Assembly: GCA_950295325.1 (NCBI GenBank)
Contig: OX485803.1
Coordinates: 73,857,554-73,921,553 of the forward strand
Direction: 5' to 3'
Origin: Polytrichum commune
Lineage: Eukaryota > Streptophyta > Polytrichopsida > Polytrichales > Polytrichaceae
Length of the DNA stretch: 64,000 nt
In this document: piece after piece, positions 35,901 through 48,704 of the stretch
How positions within the stretch are numbered: position 1 is the stretch's first letter
How the letters are laid out: each line of letters starts with the position of its first letter
Notes under the pieces: model-generated
What the model saw: the letters and a program-made list of their open reading frames with translations, nothing else
What the model was told of the DNA's origin: nothing
Database searches by the model: none
Position numbers and translations under genes: made by a program

Positions 35901-38900
35901 GATTACCTGCTTTTTGCTTCCAGTAACTTCCATAGCCTTTACTAACTGCCTCCATCGAGTTCTATTTACATCATCTTTGGAAGATGATGCACGTCGATTT
36001 TCTTGCCACCGATCTCTCATAGTAGCCCTCACCGCTGCAAAAAAATGTGAAATGTTCTTGTGAAGGATGGAAAGTGCCGCAATTTTGCACAAACAAAACC
36101 TTGAAAGTTGCATTTGCAGAGTAGGAGTGTGCTTGAACAATGTGTTATCTGAGAAACCATGCAAGCTTTCAAAGGACAGGATTGATAGCTACAGACAGCA
36201 AACCCTACCTTGCTCCTGATCAAATAGCTCAGACCAGGATGGCAAAAATCTTTTTCCACCTTGAAAATATGGCTTAGGGCAATATGCACTAGCTCTTGAA
36301 CATCTAAAATGGCACTTACATGTAAGTCCTGGTTCTGGAACAAGTGGTCCCTACCCAATTCGTGATTTTTGACACAGCATTGAATTGACCAGTTACATCA
36401 TAAACTAAGAGGTCCACTTTGCAGCCCAGAAAATTACATGTCAACCAATTTCAGCCCTGACAAAAAAAATCTAAATAGAACTTGCAAGTAGCAGGATGCT
36501 ACTCACTCTCATCTGCCACTTGCTCCAATACTTTCTCAAAATGTCCCTCAGAACTAAACAAGTCTTGCTTGGGTAAAATTTCGTCCTCAAAATAGCTCTT
36601 GCAAATCTCGTATGCTCGTCTGCAAAAAAGGGAAATATTTGTAACTAACTTAGACTAAGTAAAGGCACAGGCCAAACCCATGCCCGCACCATGACATTAA
36701 ACTTAGTGCAAAGCCTAGGAACCAGAGGTAGGCAAAAGCCTTTAGTGACAACAGTGTTCAAATCCAAAAAACTCCATCTGTCACCTTGCCATGAAATTCC
36801 CATATCCCATGATAATAATACACATTGCTGAGAATTAAACGGACACGCTTAGGACACGCGCTTGAGCATTTGATCTCCAATAAGTGGGAAGAGGTTTAAC
36901 AAGTTGCTAGGTATTATATAGCACATGGAGGTGACTAAAGAAAGTTGGAGATCAAAGAGGTGAAAACACTGTCGATCTTACACAAGTGAAGGAGGTAGAC
37001 ATGTCCCTGTCAATGACACCTTCTTTGTATTATTTTCACTTCCCTGCACCAACCCTCCAATTGAACATTGAATTGAAATCTCCAAACTCAGCAGGATACC
37101 AATTTTTGCAATTTGCAAAACCTACATGAAAATTTGCATCTTGTATTCAAAGCCACATAAACACCTCAATGTAACCTCTATACATGTCCTGCTTCAAGGA
37201 ATCCTTGAAACAAAGCCAAGCTGCAGCCTTGACCTTGTGATGGTCAACTGGGAAGTGTTAACACATCACCCACATCATTTAAGGCAGTGACTAGCTGTCT
37301 AGACTCACTGACTTCAGCTCCCAACAGCAGCTGTAGGTAAGAATATTCATCTGCCCAATACTTGGATCATAAAATCACCTGCATACTGACTTTCTGTTAA
37401 ACTTCCGGAGGCAACTGAAATACTCTGCCCTGGATTCAAGTCGCAATCAGAAGCAGAGCTAGAACATGATTATCCCTTTCTTCAAGTCCCTTGAACTATA
37501 TCCCATCATTATGCAAAAACTGTGATCCAAAAAGCTTGATGGGAGAGTACACCAACCTTGTACAGGGAGAGATATTTGATGATAGCTGATCTTGCCTCAT
37601 TACTCAATCTGCACATATTTTGCAGAGAATAAGTTTGCCTATCACATCATCCCTACAGTGTTTATACAAAAGGTTAACTGCCAGAAGACAAGGAATCATG
37701 CAGGATGGCTATGGAAGCTGAGACAGAGCAAAGTATGCACCTGCGAGCTCTTGCATCACACACCCAACAATGGACGCCACGCCGACCACTGTAAACCCAT
37801 AATATGTGCTCAAATCCAAAATCCTCTGTATTTCCAACAATAAAGGTAAGTTTTAGAAACTTAAGTAACCCAAAACATAATTACTATCTACAAGTCATGA
37901 ACAAAGTTCAAAAGAGGAACCCATTATTGAGCTGACAAAGGCAAAAGCCTAAATTGGCAAGCATAATCAAATGTCAGCACTTACTCATGTAGGATAGCAA
38001 GACAAGTCCAGACGAAAAGGTCATACCGTTTAGGAGTAGTAAGTTTGTTAAGTGCTTGAAAGGATTTTCACCAGATCCAAAACAGAGTTTGTGTCAGAAA
38101 GTTGTACACAATAGAGAGAGAATACATTCAACACAACACCTTCTAAATTGATGGGCAGCTACTCAATATATCAGGATGGATGACAACCTCTAAGTGCAAT
38201 GTCTAGTACTTTGATGGCTATTGTCATTAAAGGCCAGCATTTCAAGCATATATCTGCCCCACTGCAGCATGTGCGAACATCATCATAGTCTGTCATATCC
38301 TGTGAATGCCAGAGAACACTGGTCAGGTGATTCAGGAATTAGGCCCACATAGAAGTGGGCTTAATCAGGTGCAAATTGCCATCCATCCTCTTAACTGATG
38401 AACAAACCATTCTTTCAAAACCAGAGATACGAGTCACTTAACTTCTATCTTCATCATGTGTTTAAGAGCTACCAAAAGCAAGAGAATACTGCAATCCGGT
38501 TATAAGAATGTATAGATTGATAGTATACAATAAGCAGAGTCAAGTCGATACTCACGACATCAAATACAAGCTCCCTGTCCACTGGGGCAAAGACTCTATC
38601 AGATCCTCCTGAATATGCAGCACGCTTTGGAGGCTGCAGTCACCAAATATTTTTATTTAACACTATGGGTAAGAAAAGAAGCAGCTGAGACAAGGAAGAC
38701 AAAAGGAGAAACATCACAGAGACAAAAGCCACTCTAGTGCTCTCAAGTATCCTTGTTTCACACTTCTAGATTGTACCCCTTGTGCCAACTTCGTGCAGGG
38801 AAAGCAACTCCTCTAATGACCTAGCTAATGATTACTAACTTCTTTCCACGCCCCATAGATGTAAGTCACCTTCTAGATTCATTTCCATATGATCATGCTT

Positions 38901-40489
38901 TGCAGATAGAGATTGCAAGTTTTTCATCATTTTTTTTGCATTTGAATGAGCGAAGGCTGGCATCCAAACTTGAAAAGTGAAAGCTGGTCGTGCATTATTT
39001 GACTAGGATGAGAGAGGAAAAGACATCTTTCTGAGATCCATTATCGCAGAAATCACTGCTGCACACCTCAGGTGAAGATACTCACTTCAACATTGTAGAC
39101 AGCTCCTATGTCAATCTTGTGGGGGCACTGCTTCTTGATCACTGCTTCCATCTCAGCAACATCATGGAAAGATAAGTAGCGCACATAAATATCATGCTCC
39201 AAAGTAAATGAGAACTCCCTTCTGCTCATAATGGATGCATCACATCCTGGATGCTTTCCATCTGTGGATATTCAAACAAATCACAATAATTATGAGTCTT
39301 AAGAGACAAAAGGATGAAAATATCAAATTCACACTGAGAAGGATTAAAAAAGAGAGCTGTGGCTTTTGACGAACAAAACCAAGAGAATGTATAAAAAACG
39401 GCTACTTAAAGAGCAAGAAAACAACACAGGCCAGCAGAAAGACTGACCAGTGATGAGAAATGAAAAGGACCCATTCAAATTCACATTCAAGCTGAGGGCT
39501 TGAAGTGGTCCAAGTATGAAGGCTCACCATTTCCATAAGACAGCCACTTAAACATCTCTTCATACGGAAACAACCTCCCTGTAAATGCACAACACAACCA
39601 TCAGAAGTCAGCAAGTCACACAACGACCACCTACATCAAAATACCACAACTTAACCACTCAGCAAAGCTTCAATCTTAATTCACCTCAAAAACATCATAA
39701 TACACTTATGTATTTTATGATGTACTATAGTAAGATGGTATGTTTTGATAAGTGCTTACTTGTGTATATCATACTTAAAATATCATAAAATAATTCTGTA
39801 TGATATGTGTCCTTTCTATACCACACAATAGAGTTATTCTCTAACTCAACATGACTTTCGATCAGGAGTTGGTTGTTTTGCATAGAACACCTTCCATGTA
39901 CAGTAATTTTTTGGTGCATAATTTTTTGGTGCATGATTGGAGGTAGTATGGAGGTTTGAATGCAGAACATTCTATATCGATTCATTAAGGGTCAAACTCA
40001 TTTTGGAATGCCAAGAGGTTGCTCTTCATTCCAATTCAAACACCACCTCCAAGCATACACCATCACCACAGACAAGTTATTGAAATTGTATGCATAGCAA
40101 CTAATGAAAAATCATAGGGCACGAACTCCCCACGAAAAGGTTCACTGAGTTAAAAGAACAACATACATAAGTATCTTAACATACTTATGAATATTCTGGC
40201 AAGCACTTATCATATCATAACTAGGTTTCCTAAGAAACTCAGCTCGAAGGCTCTTAATTGGCAATGGCAGAACCAAAGAACCCGTCCCATCATACCCTAC
40301 CGTCATTGCTGAATCCAAACAACGAACCGAATAGACAATGTAAAGGGAAACAAAAAAACAGCATCATCATCACATACCGTAATAAATCTTCAGATATTCA
40401 GGACTGAATCCTTCGTACGCCGGGCGCACTTCAGGCTTGACCTCCTCGGGACGATCTTCGTCCATTGGCTCGTGGCCGTCGGCTCCCAT
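32988..40489 (-). CDS. PRIM1: DNA primase small (catalytic) subunit, 16 exons
   Basis: Sixteen minus-strand exons give 461 residues in unbroken phase: 40489-40378, 39578-39528, 39261-39086, 38633-38556, 38299-38188, 37825-37741, 37608-37557, 37043-36982, 36619-36507, 36034-35907, 35663-35586, 34931-34874, 34603-34530, 34417-34360, 33315-33236, 33056-32988. The protein makes RNA primers with PRIM2 in the Pol alpha-primase complex. Catalytic aspartates are D138 and D140 (ELVFDVDMTDYDD). The zinc ligands are C150, C151, C157 and C160 ([11 protein letters not shown]). The nucleotide-binding segment is S189-G-R191-R192-GV-H195. Start MGADGHEP; the end AAAKPTLSW resembles plant POLA3 ends in -LSW. 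Length suits the family (human about 420). One donor (GTTGTC after 38188) is non-standard but the exon is fixed by homology on both sides. Confidence 0.94.
33849..33882. repeat. Perfect 15-bp hairpin in primase intron
   Basis: AATGAGGTGAACTTC, a TTTT loop, then its exact reverse complement GAAGTTCACCTCATT. It lies in the intron between the two exons at 34417-34360 and 33315-33236. It may be a remnant of a foldback element or a structured intronic RNA. Confidence 0.85.
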
Positions 40490-40693
40490 GGCGATGACAG
40501 AACGAAGCAGAACGGCACAAACAAATGCTACTAGTGAAATTTCATATACGAGAAGCCACGAGAACTTCTGTCAGCAACAGATTTGCGAAACTTAACGAAA
40601 TGATGCTAAGAGATCGTATGCAGGGCGAGACGAAGAGAGACTGTCGCCATAGCCACGGAAGCTGAGCTTGCGTGGCTAAAGCGCGGGCTAAAA

Positions 40694-40703
40694 GCGCGGG
40701 AAG
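40694..40703. promoter_or_regulatory. E2F-like site upstream of primase
   Basis: GCGCGGGAAG, reading CTTCCCGCGC on the gene's strand, is close to the E2F consensus TTTSSCGC. It lies about 205 bases before the primase start codon. S-phase E2F control of primase genes is established in plants and animals. A second GCGCGGGCTA at 40681 is weaker. Confidence 0.45.
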
Positions 40704-40739
40704 GCGTTCCTCAAATCCTCGGTCACTCGATCATATAAT

Positions 40740-43606
40740 AAGCGTAGGGTGAGTTTCCATGTAGGCCGCTTGCCCACTAGATTCTAGATAATAGTGGGTT
40801 GGAGGTGTTCGCATGTAGTTAGGCACAAGTCGTCGTCCAATCACATTCTGGCGGTCTGCTAGAATGTGGAGGGTCGTGAACACAAGCCGCTAGATTTCTC
40901 ACTAGAGAATCTTTAATTTACAAGTGCCAGTTTCCGAAGAATTCATATTGATTATAATTTCAAGAAAACCAATGTTGGTCTAGAATTCCATCCTTGATAA
41001 CAGGGAGGAGGAGGTTAGTAGGTGGGTCAGGATTGAGAAGATGGGAGTAGCTAGTTGGCACATGCGAACCCTACCCCGCCAAATTCTCTCTTCATTTGGG
41101 CAAGTTTGTCCTTTTTCATACTAGAATCTATCCCCTACTGCCAAATCACGGCCATTGGAGAGAGGAAAAGAAACCCAAAGAAACCCAAGAAAAAAGACTA
41201 TAAAAGAAAAATCCACCTCTTAATTTTGGCAAGAGCAATGCAAGCAAAAATAGTTGGCAAACATAGGCCTTATCTTCTTGTATATCTCTTGAGCTTTAAA
41301 GCTATTATTTGGGTTATATTATTTGGCACATGTTTATATTGGTTTCTTGTTGAGGCTCAACTAACTAAAAGGGCTTTATGTGCTTGGAATGAAGATGTGC
41401 CTTGGATTTTTTTCAAGAGTTATCAAGGTGACTTTCCGGGTATGTAGATGAGGGAGACTATGAACCGAAATTTGCATGGGTGCTAACCTATAACAACCCA
41501 CACAACCCACTGCATTGCCAAATCACGGATGCATGTCCTCCCTACTATTAGTAATAGTTGCCCTACATGTCAGTTATTCAACCTTTCTCCACGATTTTAT
41601 CAAGCACATGTCACATTAGGAAAGTGAACACCGATGACTTGTTGAATAGTGTTACGACTAAAGTTATGAGTGAAAGACGCATGTCTATGATTGTTCGGTT
41701 TTGCACAAATGTAACACATTTTGGAATGTAGAAAATAAAATTTCTTGCATTTTTTGCCCATTTTTTGAGGCCCAATAGACATGCTATGTGCATCAAGGTG
41801 GTGTAAAGAGAGGTTAAATATATTTATGAACATGTAACAAAACAATTTATCACACATGTTCTTTCAATCATTACATAAAAACATGTAAAGTGAACTATTG
41901 GAATATAAGGGCCTTGTACAAATTGTCACATCAGTTGTGAAAAGTATATCAACGCATTTAAGTTTTAGCATTTTCTAATATGTTAAGTTGTTAGCTATTG
42001 TGAATATAATTGATCATTCTAATGGAAACACATACATAAGCAAATAATACCGTTGTTAAATCAAAATCAAAATTGGGAAAGTGTTGACCCCTCTCTCTCT
42101 CACACACATACTTTCTTATAAGTTCATGATCTTACATGTATTGTCTTCCTTGTCTCAAGTTTATTACAAGTTCATGTATAGGTGTCAACTTATACGCAAG
42201 GCCTTTAACTCGGATCTAATGGGAACTCCAAGGTTAAGTTGCTCAAGGTTGGAATAGTACTTGGATTAGGTGTTCAATTTTTACTTATTATTCCACACTC
42301 AACAACGAATACGATTGGGAAGACTTATGTATTTAGTGAAGGAATCAACAAACATTCATTTTTGATGACCATGATTAAATAAGGGGGCATTTGAGTCTTG
42401 AATAAGGTTTTTGTTGATGTTTCATCATATATTTGCTAACGCAACACAAAAGATAGAGAAAAATAAACAATAACCAAATAACACTTGTATGTATCTTAAA
42501 CCAGCTTGAAAATGAAGCAACATCACAATTCATGTCAATGATGGCAACAACATAGTTGTCTTTCCTTTTTTCTTTTTTATTCTATGAGTCTAAGTTAAGC
42601 CTTGGTAAGAAAATCTAGGTGACTTTACGGATACACTCTCGAACTCACCTCTTAGCCAATTCATCAAGAGACTTTTTAAGGCTAAATCTAACGAGTTAAG
42701 ACGGCCACGTCGGTTGTTAAAACAACCACATAGACGCATCAGTACAATCACATGATATGTCGAAGTTAGATTTTTCATTGCACACATGAAGAGGAGCAAG
42801 ATTATCATATATGCTTCATGTTTCTTACATTTCAGGTTATGACTAGAATTGTTCAACATTTGACAAGTCATGGGACCGTGCAACGTGTGTCACTAGTCAT
42901 TTAAAACTATTGTGTGGTTGATTTAATGATCCCCATAACATGAACTTACATAACCTTATATTGAGAGTCAACTCAGTTAGACCTAATACAATCTAACCTT
43001 GTTAATACGACACCCTCGATATTACAACACGTTTTTGTGAGACCAAACCTTTTAGTTCAAAACTCCCTCCTTTATACGACTACGTCACTCGATAATGCAA
43101 CATTTATAATTTATGTTTTGTCATATTAAAGAGGTAGTTAGTGCTAAAATTCCTTTCATCTATGTTATGTACATCTAAAATACATCTAGTTTCCCTGGGG
43201 AACAACTTGGGAAGTCAATGAGAATTAGAGTTACTAATGTAGAATGGACATGGTTAGGGTTAGAGTGGCCTCATGCCTAGTATGTTGCCTTGTACACAAG
43301 TGATATAGTATCACTAGTAGCTTGATGCTAAACATCATGCATCGTTGTTGTCTAGTTTCTTATTAGAGAAACCTTTATATTTCAGTGTTAATGAAATTAT
43401 TAGTCTTCAAAAGTTAGCATGGAATTTAGATAAGATGACAATTGCTAACTTGGGTAGGCAACCCCTAAGATCTTTGGACTCTTATTTCAAGAGTTCTTGA
43501 GAATGTATGTATCTGTTTGGAGTTATAAGTTATTATTTTGTACCATCTATATTGCTTAGACTCGTTGTATATATTTTAAAGCTCATATTACTTATATTCT
43601 TTCATT
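40740..43606. other. Intergenic; no supported gene
   Basis: One 130-codon plus-strand frame (41055-41447) has a hydrophobic stretch (LVYLLSFKAIIWVILFGTCL) but matches nothing I know. The rest is AT-rich spacer. Around 43010-43110 motifs such as CCCTCGATATTACAACACG and CACTCGATAATGCAACA recall ends of pogo/Tigger-like DNA elements and recur at 12471 and 44984. Confidence 0.45.
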
Positions 43607-44976
43607 CCCTCAATAATACGACAACCTTACGGAGGACGATATCCTACCCCCTACGAGCCCTTCAGGGGAGGTAGATTCGGGCATGGGAAGGTACATTTGG
43701 GCAAGGGCAGTTGCCCAACAAAGAAACTGGGATACTCTGGACCCACCCAAAAACTTCTGCCTGCCCCGCCTGACTTTCAAAAAAACCATTGCCCTTGCAT
43801 TCTTGAAGGCCACTTCTCCACAAATCCCATATTGGGTGCATTTCATCTCCAAGGTCCAAAATCCAATATATATGTTCACTTCCTTGAGTAAATAAGCAAT
43901 TGGCTGGGATTTCATTTTTAAAGTGAAACCAACAATCAAGCATGTAATTAACTTGGAAGTAAAAAAATATTACAAAACCCTCATTAGCATTGAGGTTATA
44001 ATGTTGTGACATACCATTGAAATGGTCTTTGTCATTCTAAAGTGGAACTAAAATTAGGTTTAATAAAATTATAGTATGTTTATTTTATAATATTTTAGTT
44101 GATACCTTCTACTTTCACAAAGTATTCATACACACTCAAAATAATTAAGTGTGATTATGTGTAATTAAGTCTAAATAACCGTATTAAAAGGTAATTTTGC
44201 GCAAGGCCTAGGTTTCTACAAGTATTCATACACATTTGAACTAATTGAGCCTGATTAAGTGCAAGTAAGTGCATTCAGCCCAATTAAGCGTAATGAAGCC
44301 TAAACAAGTGTAATTAAGCACATCATTCCTCATATCTGGTTAAAATAATGATTAAATGCATTTTATAATTAATTAGGCTTATTTGATTTGATAAGCATAC
44401 TTTCTGATTTAATTGGGCTTAATTAGGATTAACTAGGATTAATTAGGATTTTTTAAACTTAATTATACATAATCACACTTAATTAGTTTGAGTGTGTATG
44501 AATACTTTGTGAAAGTAGAAGGTATTAACTAAAATATTATAAAATACTAAGAAAATAAACCTAACTTTAGTTCCACTTTAGAATGACAACGACCCTTTCA
44601 ATGGTAAGTCACAAAATTATAAACTTAGTGTTAATGAGGGTTTTGTAATATTTTTTACTTCCAAGTTAATTACATGCTTGATTGTCGATTTCATTTCAAA
44701 AATGAAATCCCAATCGATTGGTTATGTACTCAATGAAAGTGAACATAGTTATTGGATTTGCACTCAACATGGGATTTGTGAAGATGTGACCTTCAAGAAT
44801 GCAAGGGCAATGGTTTTTTTGGAAGTCAGGCGGGGTGGGCAAAAGTTTTCGGGCAGGTCCAAAATATCTTGGTTTCTTTGTGGGGCAGCTGCCCCTGCCA
44901 GAATCTACCTCCCCCGAAAGGCTCGTAGGGGGTAGGACATCATCCTCCCAACTTTACACCATTGTCGTATTAATGA
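43607..44976. mobile_element. Large foldback element with very long inverted arms
   Basis: The left end CTCAATAATACGACAACCTT (43611) is mirrored by CTCATTAATACGACAATGGT read on the minus strand from 44976. The arms continue to mirror each other nearly to the centre (about 44340). Examples are TATCCTACCCCCTACGAGCC, AACCATTGCCCTTGCATTCT, TTAACTTGGAAGTAA and ACTTTCACAAAGTATTCATA, each with its inverted partner. Arms are roughly 640-730 bp and by eye mostly 80-90% alike. No transposase frame is present, so it would be non-autonomous. The centre is rich in AATTAAG and its complement. Confidence 0.8.
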
Positions 44977-45119
44977 GAAGACGACACCTCGATAATACAA
45001 ATTTTTATTTATTTTTTGGTTTCCCAAACATGTCATACGTACTAAAGAGGGAGAACAGTACTAGGTAACATTCGTGCAATGATTATTCCTACATTCATAG
45101 GAAAATCTAGAGAGTGAAA

Positions 45120-45425
45120 AACATTCTCAAGGTCGTTTATGGCCGCTCTGGCCACACCCTGTCTCAGGAAACCCTCCAGGCCAGTTGCCAACTTGACACG
45201 TGTCAACGACTTTGACCTGCCAACCTGCCTACAGTATCTATCTGGATCCTGACACTACCTACCACCCAAAATTGACCCAGTCAATCGCGGGCTCGCGCTT
45301 CCAAATTCAAACAAGGAATCGGAGCTGGCCCCTGTAACGGCCCGCACCCGGGGTTCTGGCGGGTAGCCGAGAGTGGAATCATATGAAACCAGGGGGCCAC
45401 CCGGGGTTTCGGGGGTGGATCCAAA
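45120..45425. other. GC-rich island without a recognised gene
   Basis: GC is well above the neighbours (GGCCGCTCTGGCCAC, GGGCTCGCGCTTCC, GGCCCGCACCCGGGG). CCGGGGTTC and CCGGGGTTTC recur 50 bases apart. No open frame of useful size is seen. It may be a methylation-poor regulatory island or the edge of an unknown repeat. Confidence 0.35.
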
Positions 45426-45883
45426 TTAGGCATATTTTCCACAAAGTTTGCTGAAGGAGAAGATCTTGTTTGTTTGTTTATTCATTTTTTAGAAATATAT
45501 AATTATTTTCCTTGAAGGTCCTACGTACGTCCCGAACGTTTAGTTGGACCAACAAGTTGACATTAGCTTCTATCTCGTGAAGGCTACTGCACTCTGTCAC
45601 TCTAGGGAACGATTTGGCCAATGGATGAACCCATCCATCATCCATGACAATATTAGTTCATTTATTCATAAGAAGTGTCATCCGTAAATTTACCATAGTG
45701 ACATTAAATATCATATTTTGTGTAGTTGGTTTGAAACCATCCTTATGTACTTTCAATCCCATTAGCCTTGTGGCCCACAAACTTTATAATTAAGTTCATT
45801 TCATTTGACAAAAAAAATTTCCTTGAAAAAGTCCTTAAACCTAAAATATTAAAATAGTTTACATCCTGAACATGAAATCAAAT

Positions 45884-45893
45884 CCCCCCCCCC
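45884..45893 (+). repeat. Poly-C tract, 10 nt
   Basis: Uninterrupted run of C in AT-rich spacer. Confidence 0.85.
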
Positions 45894-46088
45894 TACGTGT
45901 TCACGTATCCTTGAATTTATAATAATTTAATTGTTTGATGCCATGATCCATAATGTACCAAATATCAAGTTTTCTATCAATACTTATACCCACCAAGGAC
46001 ATGCAAAACTATTCCAAGGTAGATGCATCTCAATTTGGTGTGTCATCCTAAATGGGCACCGACTAAGGTGTGCATGTGTAATTCAATA

Positions 46089-46279
46089 CTTTTTTTTTGA
46101 GATAGAAGGCTGACATGCCAGCGCCAAAGCACATGAGGCAGTTCACCACCTGGCAAGTTTTCCGTCAAGTAGAGAGGAGATTTCACAGCCGGGATTCGAA
46201 CCGTCAACCTCTTCCTTGAGATTTGGGTATCTCTCCACCATCATCCAGTAGTTTATAAATTAAGGTAATCTCGGACCAT
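46089..46279 (-). mobile_element. tRNA-derived SINE
   Basis: On the minus strand the element has an A-box-like segment (GATGGTGGAGAGATACC, about 46220) and, some 35 bases on, a perfect B-box (GGTTCGAATCCCGG, about 46190). It ends in an A-rich tail (plus-strand T8 at 46091). ATTCAATA flanks it at 46081-46088 and 46280-46287 as a target duplication. Length is about 190 bp. Transcription would be by RNA polymerase III; no coding capacity. Confidence 0.75.
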
Positions 46280-47054
46280 ATTCAATATTTTTTTCACGTT
46301 TCTTTGATTTCCACCAAGTAGAGTTACGTAACAAACCTTTTGTTGCATTGGGCAAATCCACTCCAAAGCATCAACAAGCATCAAATTGAAACCGGAGCAT
46401 CATGATTTAGTTATGGGTATTATAAGTGCATGTTTGTTGATTCCTTAATTGACTACATAAGTCCTCCCAATTGTGTTTAATACATATATTATCCCGATTA
46501 GGGCGTGTGCTTCTAATTCCCAAAACATGCACTATTTTGCAAAGTTTCAAAATTAGTGAGGGTTGAATTTGTATTGTGTGATACTAAATTCATAAATACA
46601 TGCTCATTTTCACCATACATTTCAAGAGAATCCTTGTGTGCTCTAAAGTACTAGTAGACTATTAAAAAGGTTATTTGAAAATATATGCTTGTCAATAAAG
46701 AGTGCCAAGATGGATAGTGTCGGTAATTTTGAAGGAATAAGGCTGCTATGAATAGTATTTTCAGTGAATTATACCGAGATAAACAATGCTTCCTAGATCT
46801 TATGGTGACACTAATTTCACAATGTACCACCTTCACTAAACTCCCACATGCACTATTAGCCCTCCCTCACTAATTGGGGTAATTGGTTTGGTATGGAGTG
46901 GGATCAATCTCTTTGAATTTTGAATACATAGTCTAGTCTCTCTTAGACATGTGTCATTTGGTGTTTGTTCCTTGACCCTCATTGAACCACATACAAATCA
47001 AATATAGGTGTTTGTTTTAGAAAAAGAAAAGAATAACTTGTGCATCTCTTATAT

Positions 47055-47135
47055 TTAAGTGGTGTATGGTTGGGTGCAAATCTAAGAACGGACACCAAAA
47101 ATACACTTGTTGAGAAGAGATTGCCAATTCCTTCA
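47055..47135 (+). repeat. Dispersed repeat, also at 57785-57860
   Basis: TTTAAGTGGTGTATGGTTGG, TGCAAATCTAAGAACGG, ACACCAAAAATACACTTGTT and AAGAGATTG correspond in order to words at 57795-57860 (GTGGTGTGTGTTAGGTG, TGGATCTAGGAAC, ACACCAAAAAATACAAGTG). Confidence 0.6.
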
Positions 47136-47179
47136 AAATTTATTGACTATTCTAGACATAATAGTCAATATAAGTATGC

Positions 47180-47192
47180 GGGGGGGGGGGGG
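47180..47192 (+). repeat. Poly-G tract, 13 nt
   Basis: Uninterrupted run of G within the spacer. Confidence 0.9.
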
Positions 47193-48704
47193 ACCTATAT
47201 GGTTAGTTTAATAACTCATAGAATCTTCACTTTGACAATTGATAGGATATTCACACAAATGTTGAAATTTATGAGGAAAGTGGATGCGGGCACAATTTGA
47301 ATTTGCTAATCATCTTGCACACATTGCATGTTTCATATCCTACAAGAAGTGGGGGTGGAGAGAAAATTGTCCATTGAGACTTGCTTACCTTAACTGAATT
47401 TAAAATGTTTTCACCATAGCCCGAGTCCCACCGTGGACCACCTTCCTTGCTTGGCTTCCACAAACTTTGGTAGAGAGTGCTAGTAATGCCTTACAGTACA
47501 ACATTGTGTGTGAGAGGTTTCTTGAATCATAAATTGATCAAGAGCCATATACGAGCTAGTTTGAAATTGGAAACACTTGATACATTGGATTTCATTGGCA
47601 AATATTCTTATTGATGGACTTGATTGAAATTATGTCATATTGTTGTGGAGATATATGATGCAAAATTAATAATTGGGCCAAAGTGAAGATCTCTTATCTA
47701 TTTCCAAAATCACACAAGGCCTTCTAGTTATGTATTGCACCTAGAATGATTTGCATTGTAATACATGTCTTTTTGGTGTCTATTTTGTCTCGGCATGAAT
47801 TATTTGAAGACTTACATATTCATAATTAACGCCCACACTATATTAAGGGCATATGGTGTGGTGTAGAAGCAAACTTGAACAAATGCAAGTTCACACGTTT
47901 GCCCTACTAGCTCATACATTAAGTTAACATTGCTAGGCAAAATAATAATAATGGTGAAATGCCCTAATTTTAAGTTAACCTCGATATCATTTCATTCACA
48001 CCTATAGGCAACTTTACCAAATATATCACCTATCTAGAGTGGGTTACTACTTTTATTCACATATGGCCAAACTCACCTTGCTTGTCATGTGTCATCATGT
48101 CAACATGTAATGTGATCACTAGTAAGTCATCAGTCACTATCATTGTCTTTAAATTTAGCTAACTATTGTAGTACACATGTGATAAGTTACCACCGAGCTT
48201 AGGTGCTAATTGTGTTGTTGAGTTATACTTGTGCGACATCCGGTCCAAGTTCCCTTCACACTACACTCGAGGGACCAACGGAGTATGAGCATGCAAGATG
48301 AATGCAGAGTCTACATGAATTCCTACATGGCATCAAATGGATCACGGTTCATGGTCACTTAGACTATTTTAGAAAACCAACTCTTGGAGGTAGCCCTGAC
48401 ACAAAACCGGAAGTCCATGGCACTCTGAACACTCACAATCATTAATTTACTCTATTTTATCATGTGTGAGGACCCACATGCATAAAAATTCATTGAAATA
48501 GCATTTGGTTGAGGGCCCGGTCACATTTGGGTTCACACTGCACTTGAGGGTCCGGGACCACACTACATGATTATGGAGGTGTCTTGGGATGGCCTTTGGA
48601 CACTTTCTTTTGGGCTCTCACTATTTCACGGTCACGGCTCTTGGCTCGTGTGTGAAGTGGTCCTAAGTTGCTCAAGTTCAATGGAGATTTGCAACATTTA
48701 AAAA

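Larger units (their letters stand above)
46288..48600. other. Intergenic, AT-rich, no gene
   Basis: Contains a 13-nt G run at 47180-47192 and a dispersed repeat at 47055-47135. The words CACACTACACTCGAGGGACC (48260) and CACACTGCACTTGAGGGTCC (48534) are related, suggesting a diverged direct repeat about 275 bp apart. Confidence 0.5.

Noticed and set aside
41055-41447. A 130-codon frame with a hydrophobic stretch
   Set aside because: No recognised family, no splice or promoter support, and the composition is like the surrounding spacer.
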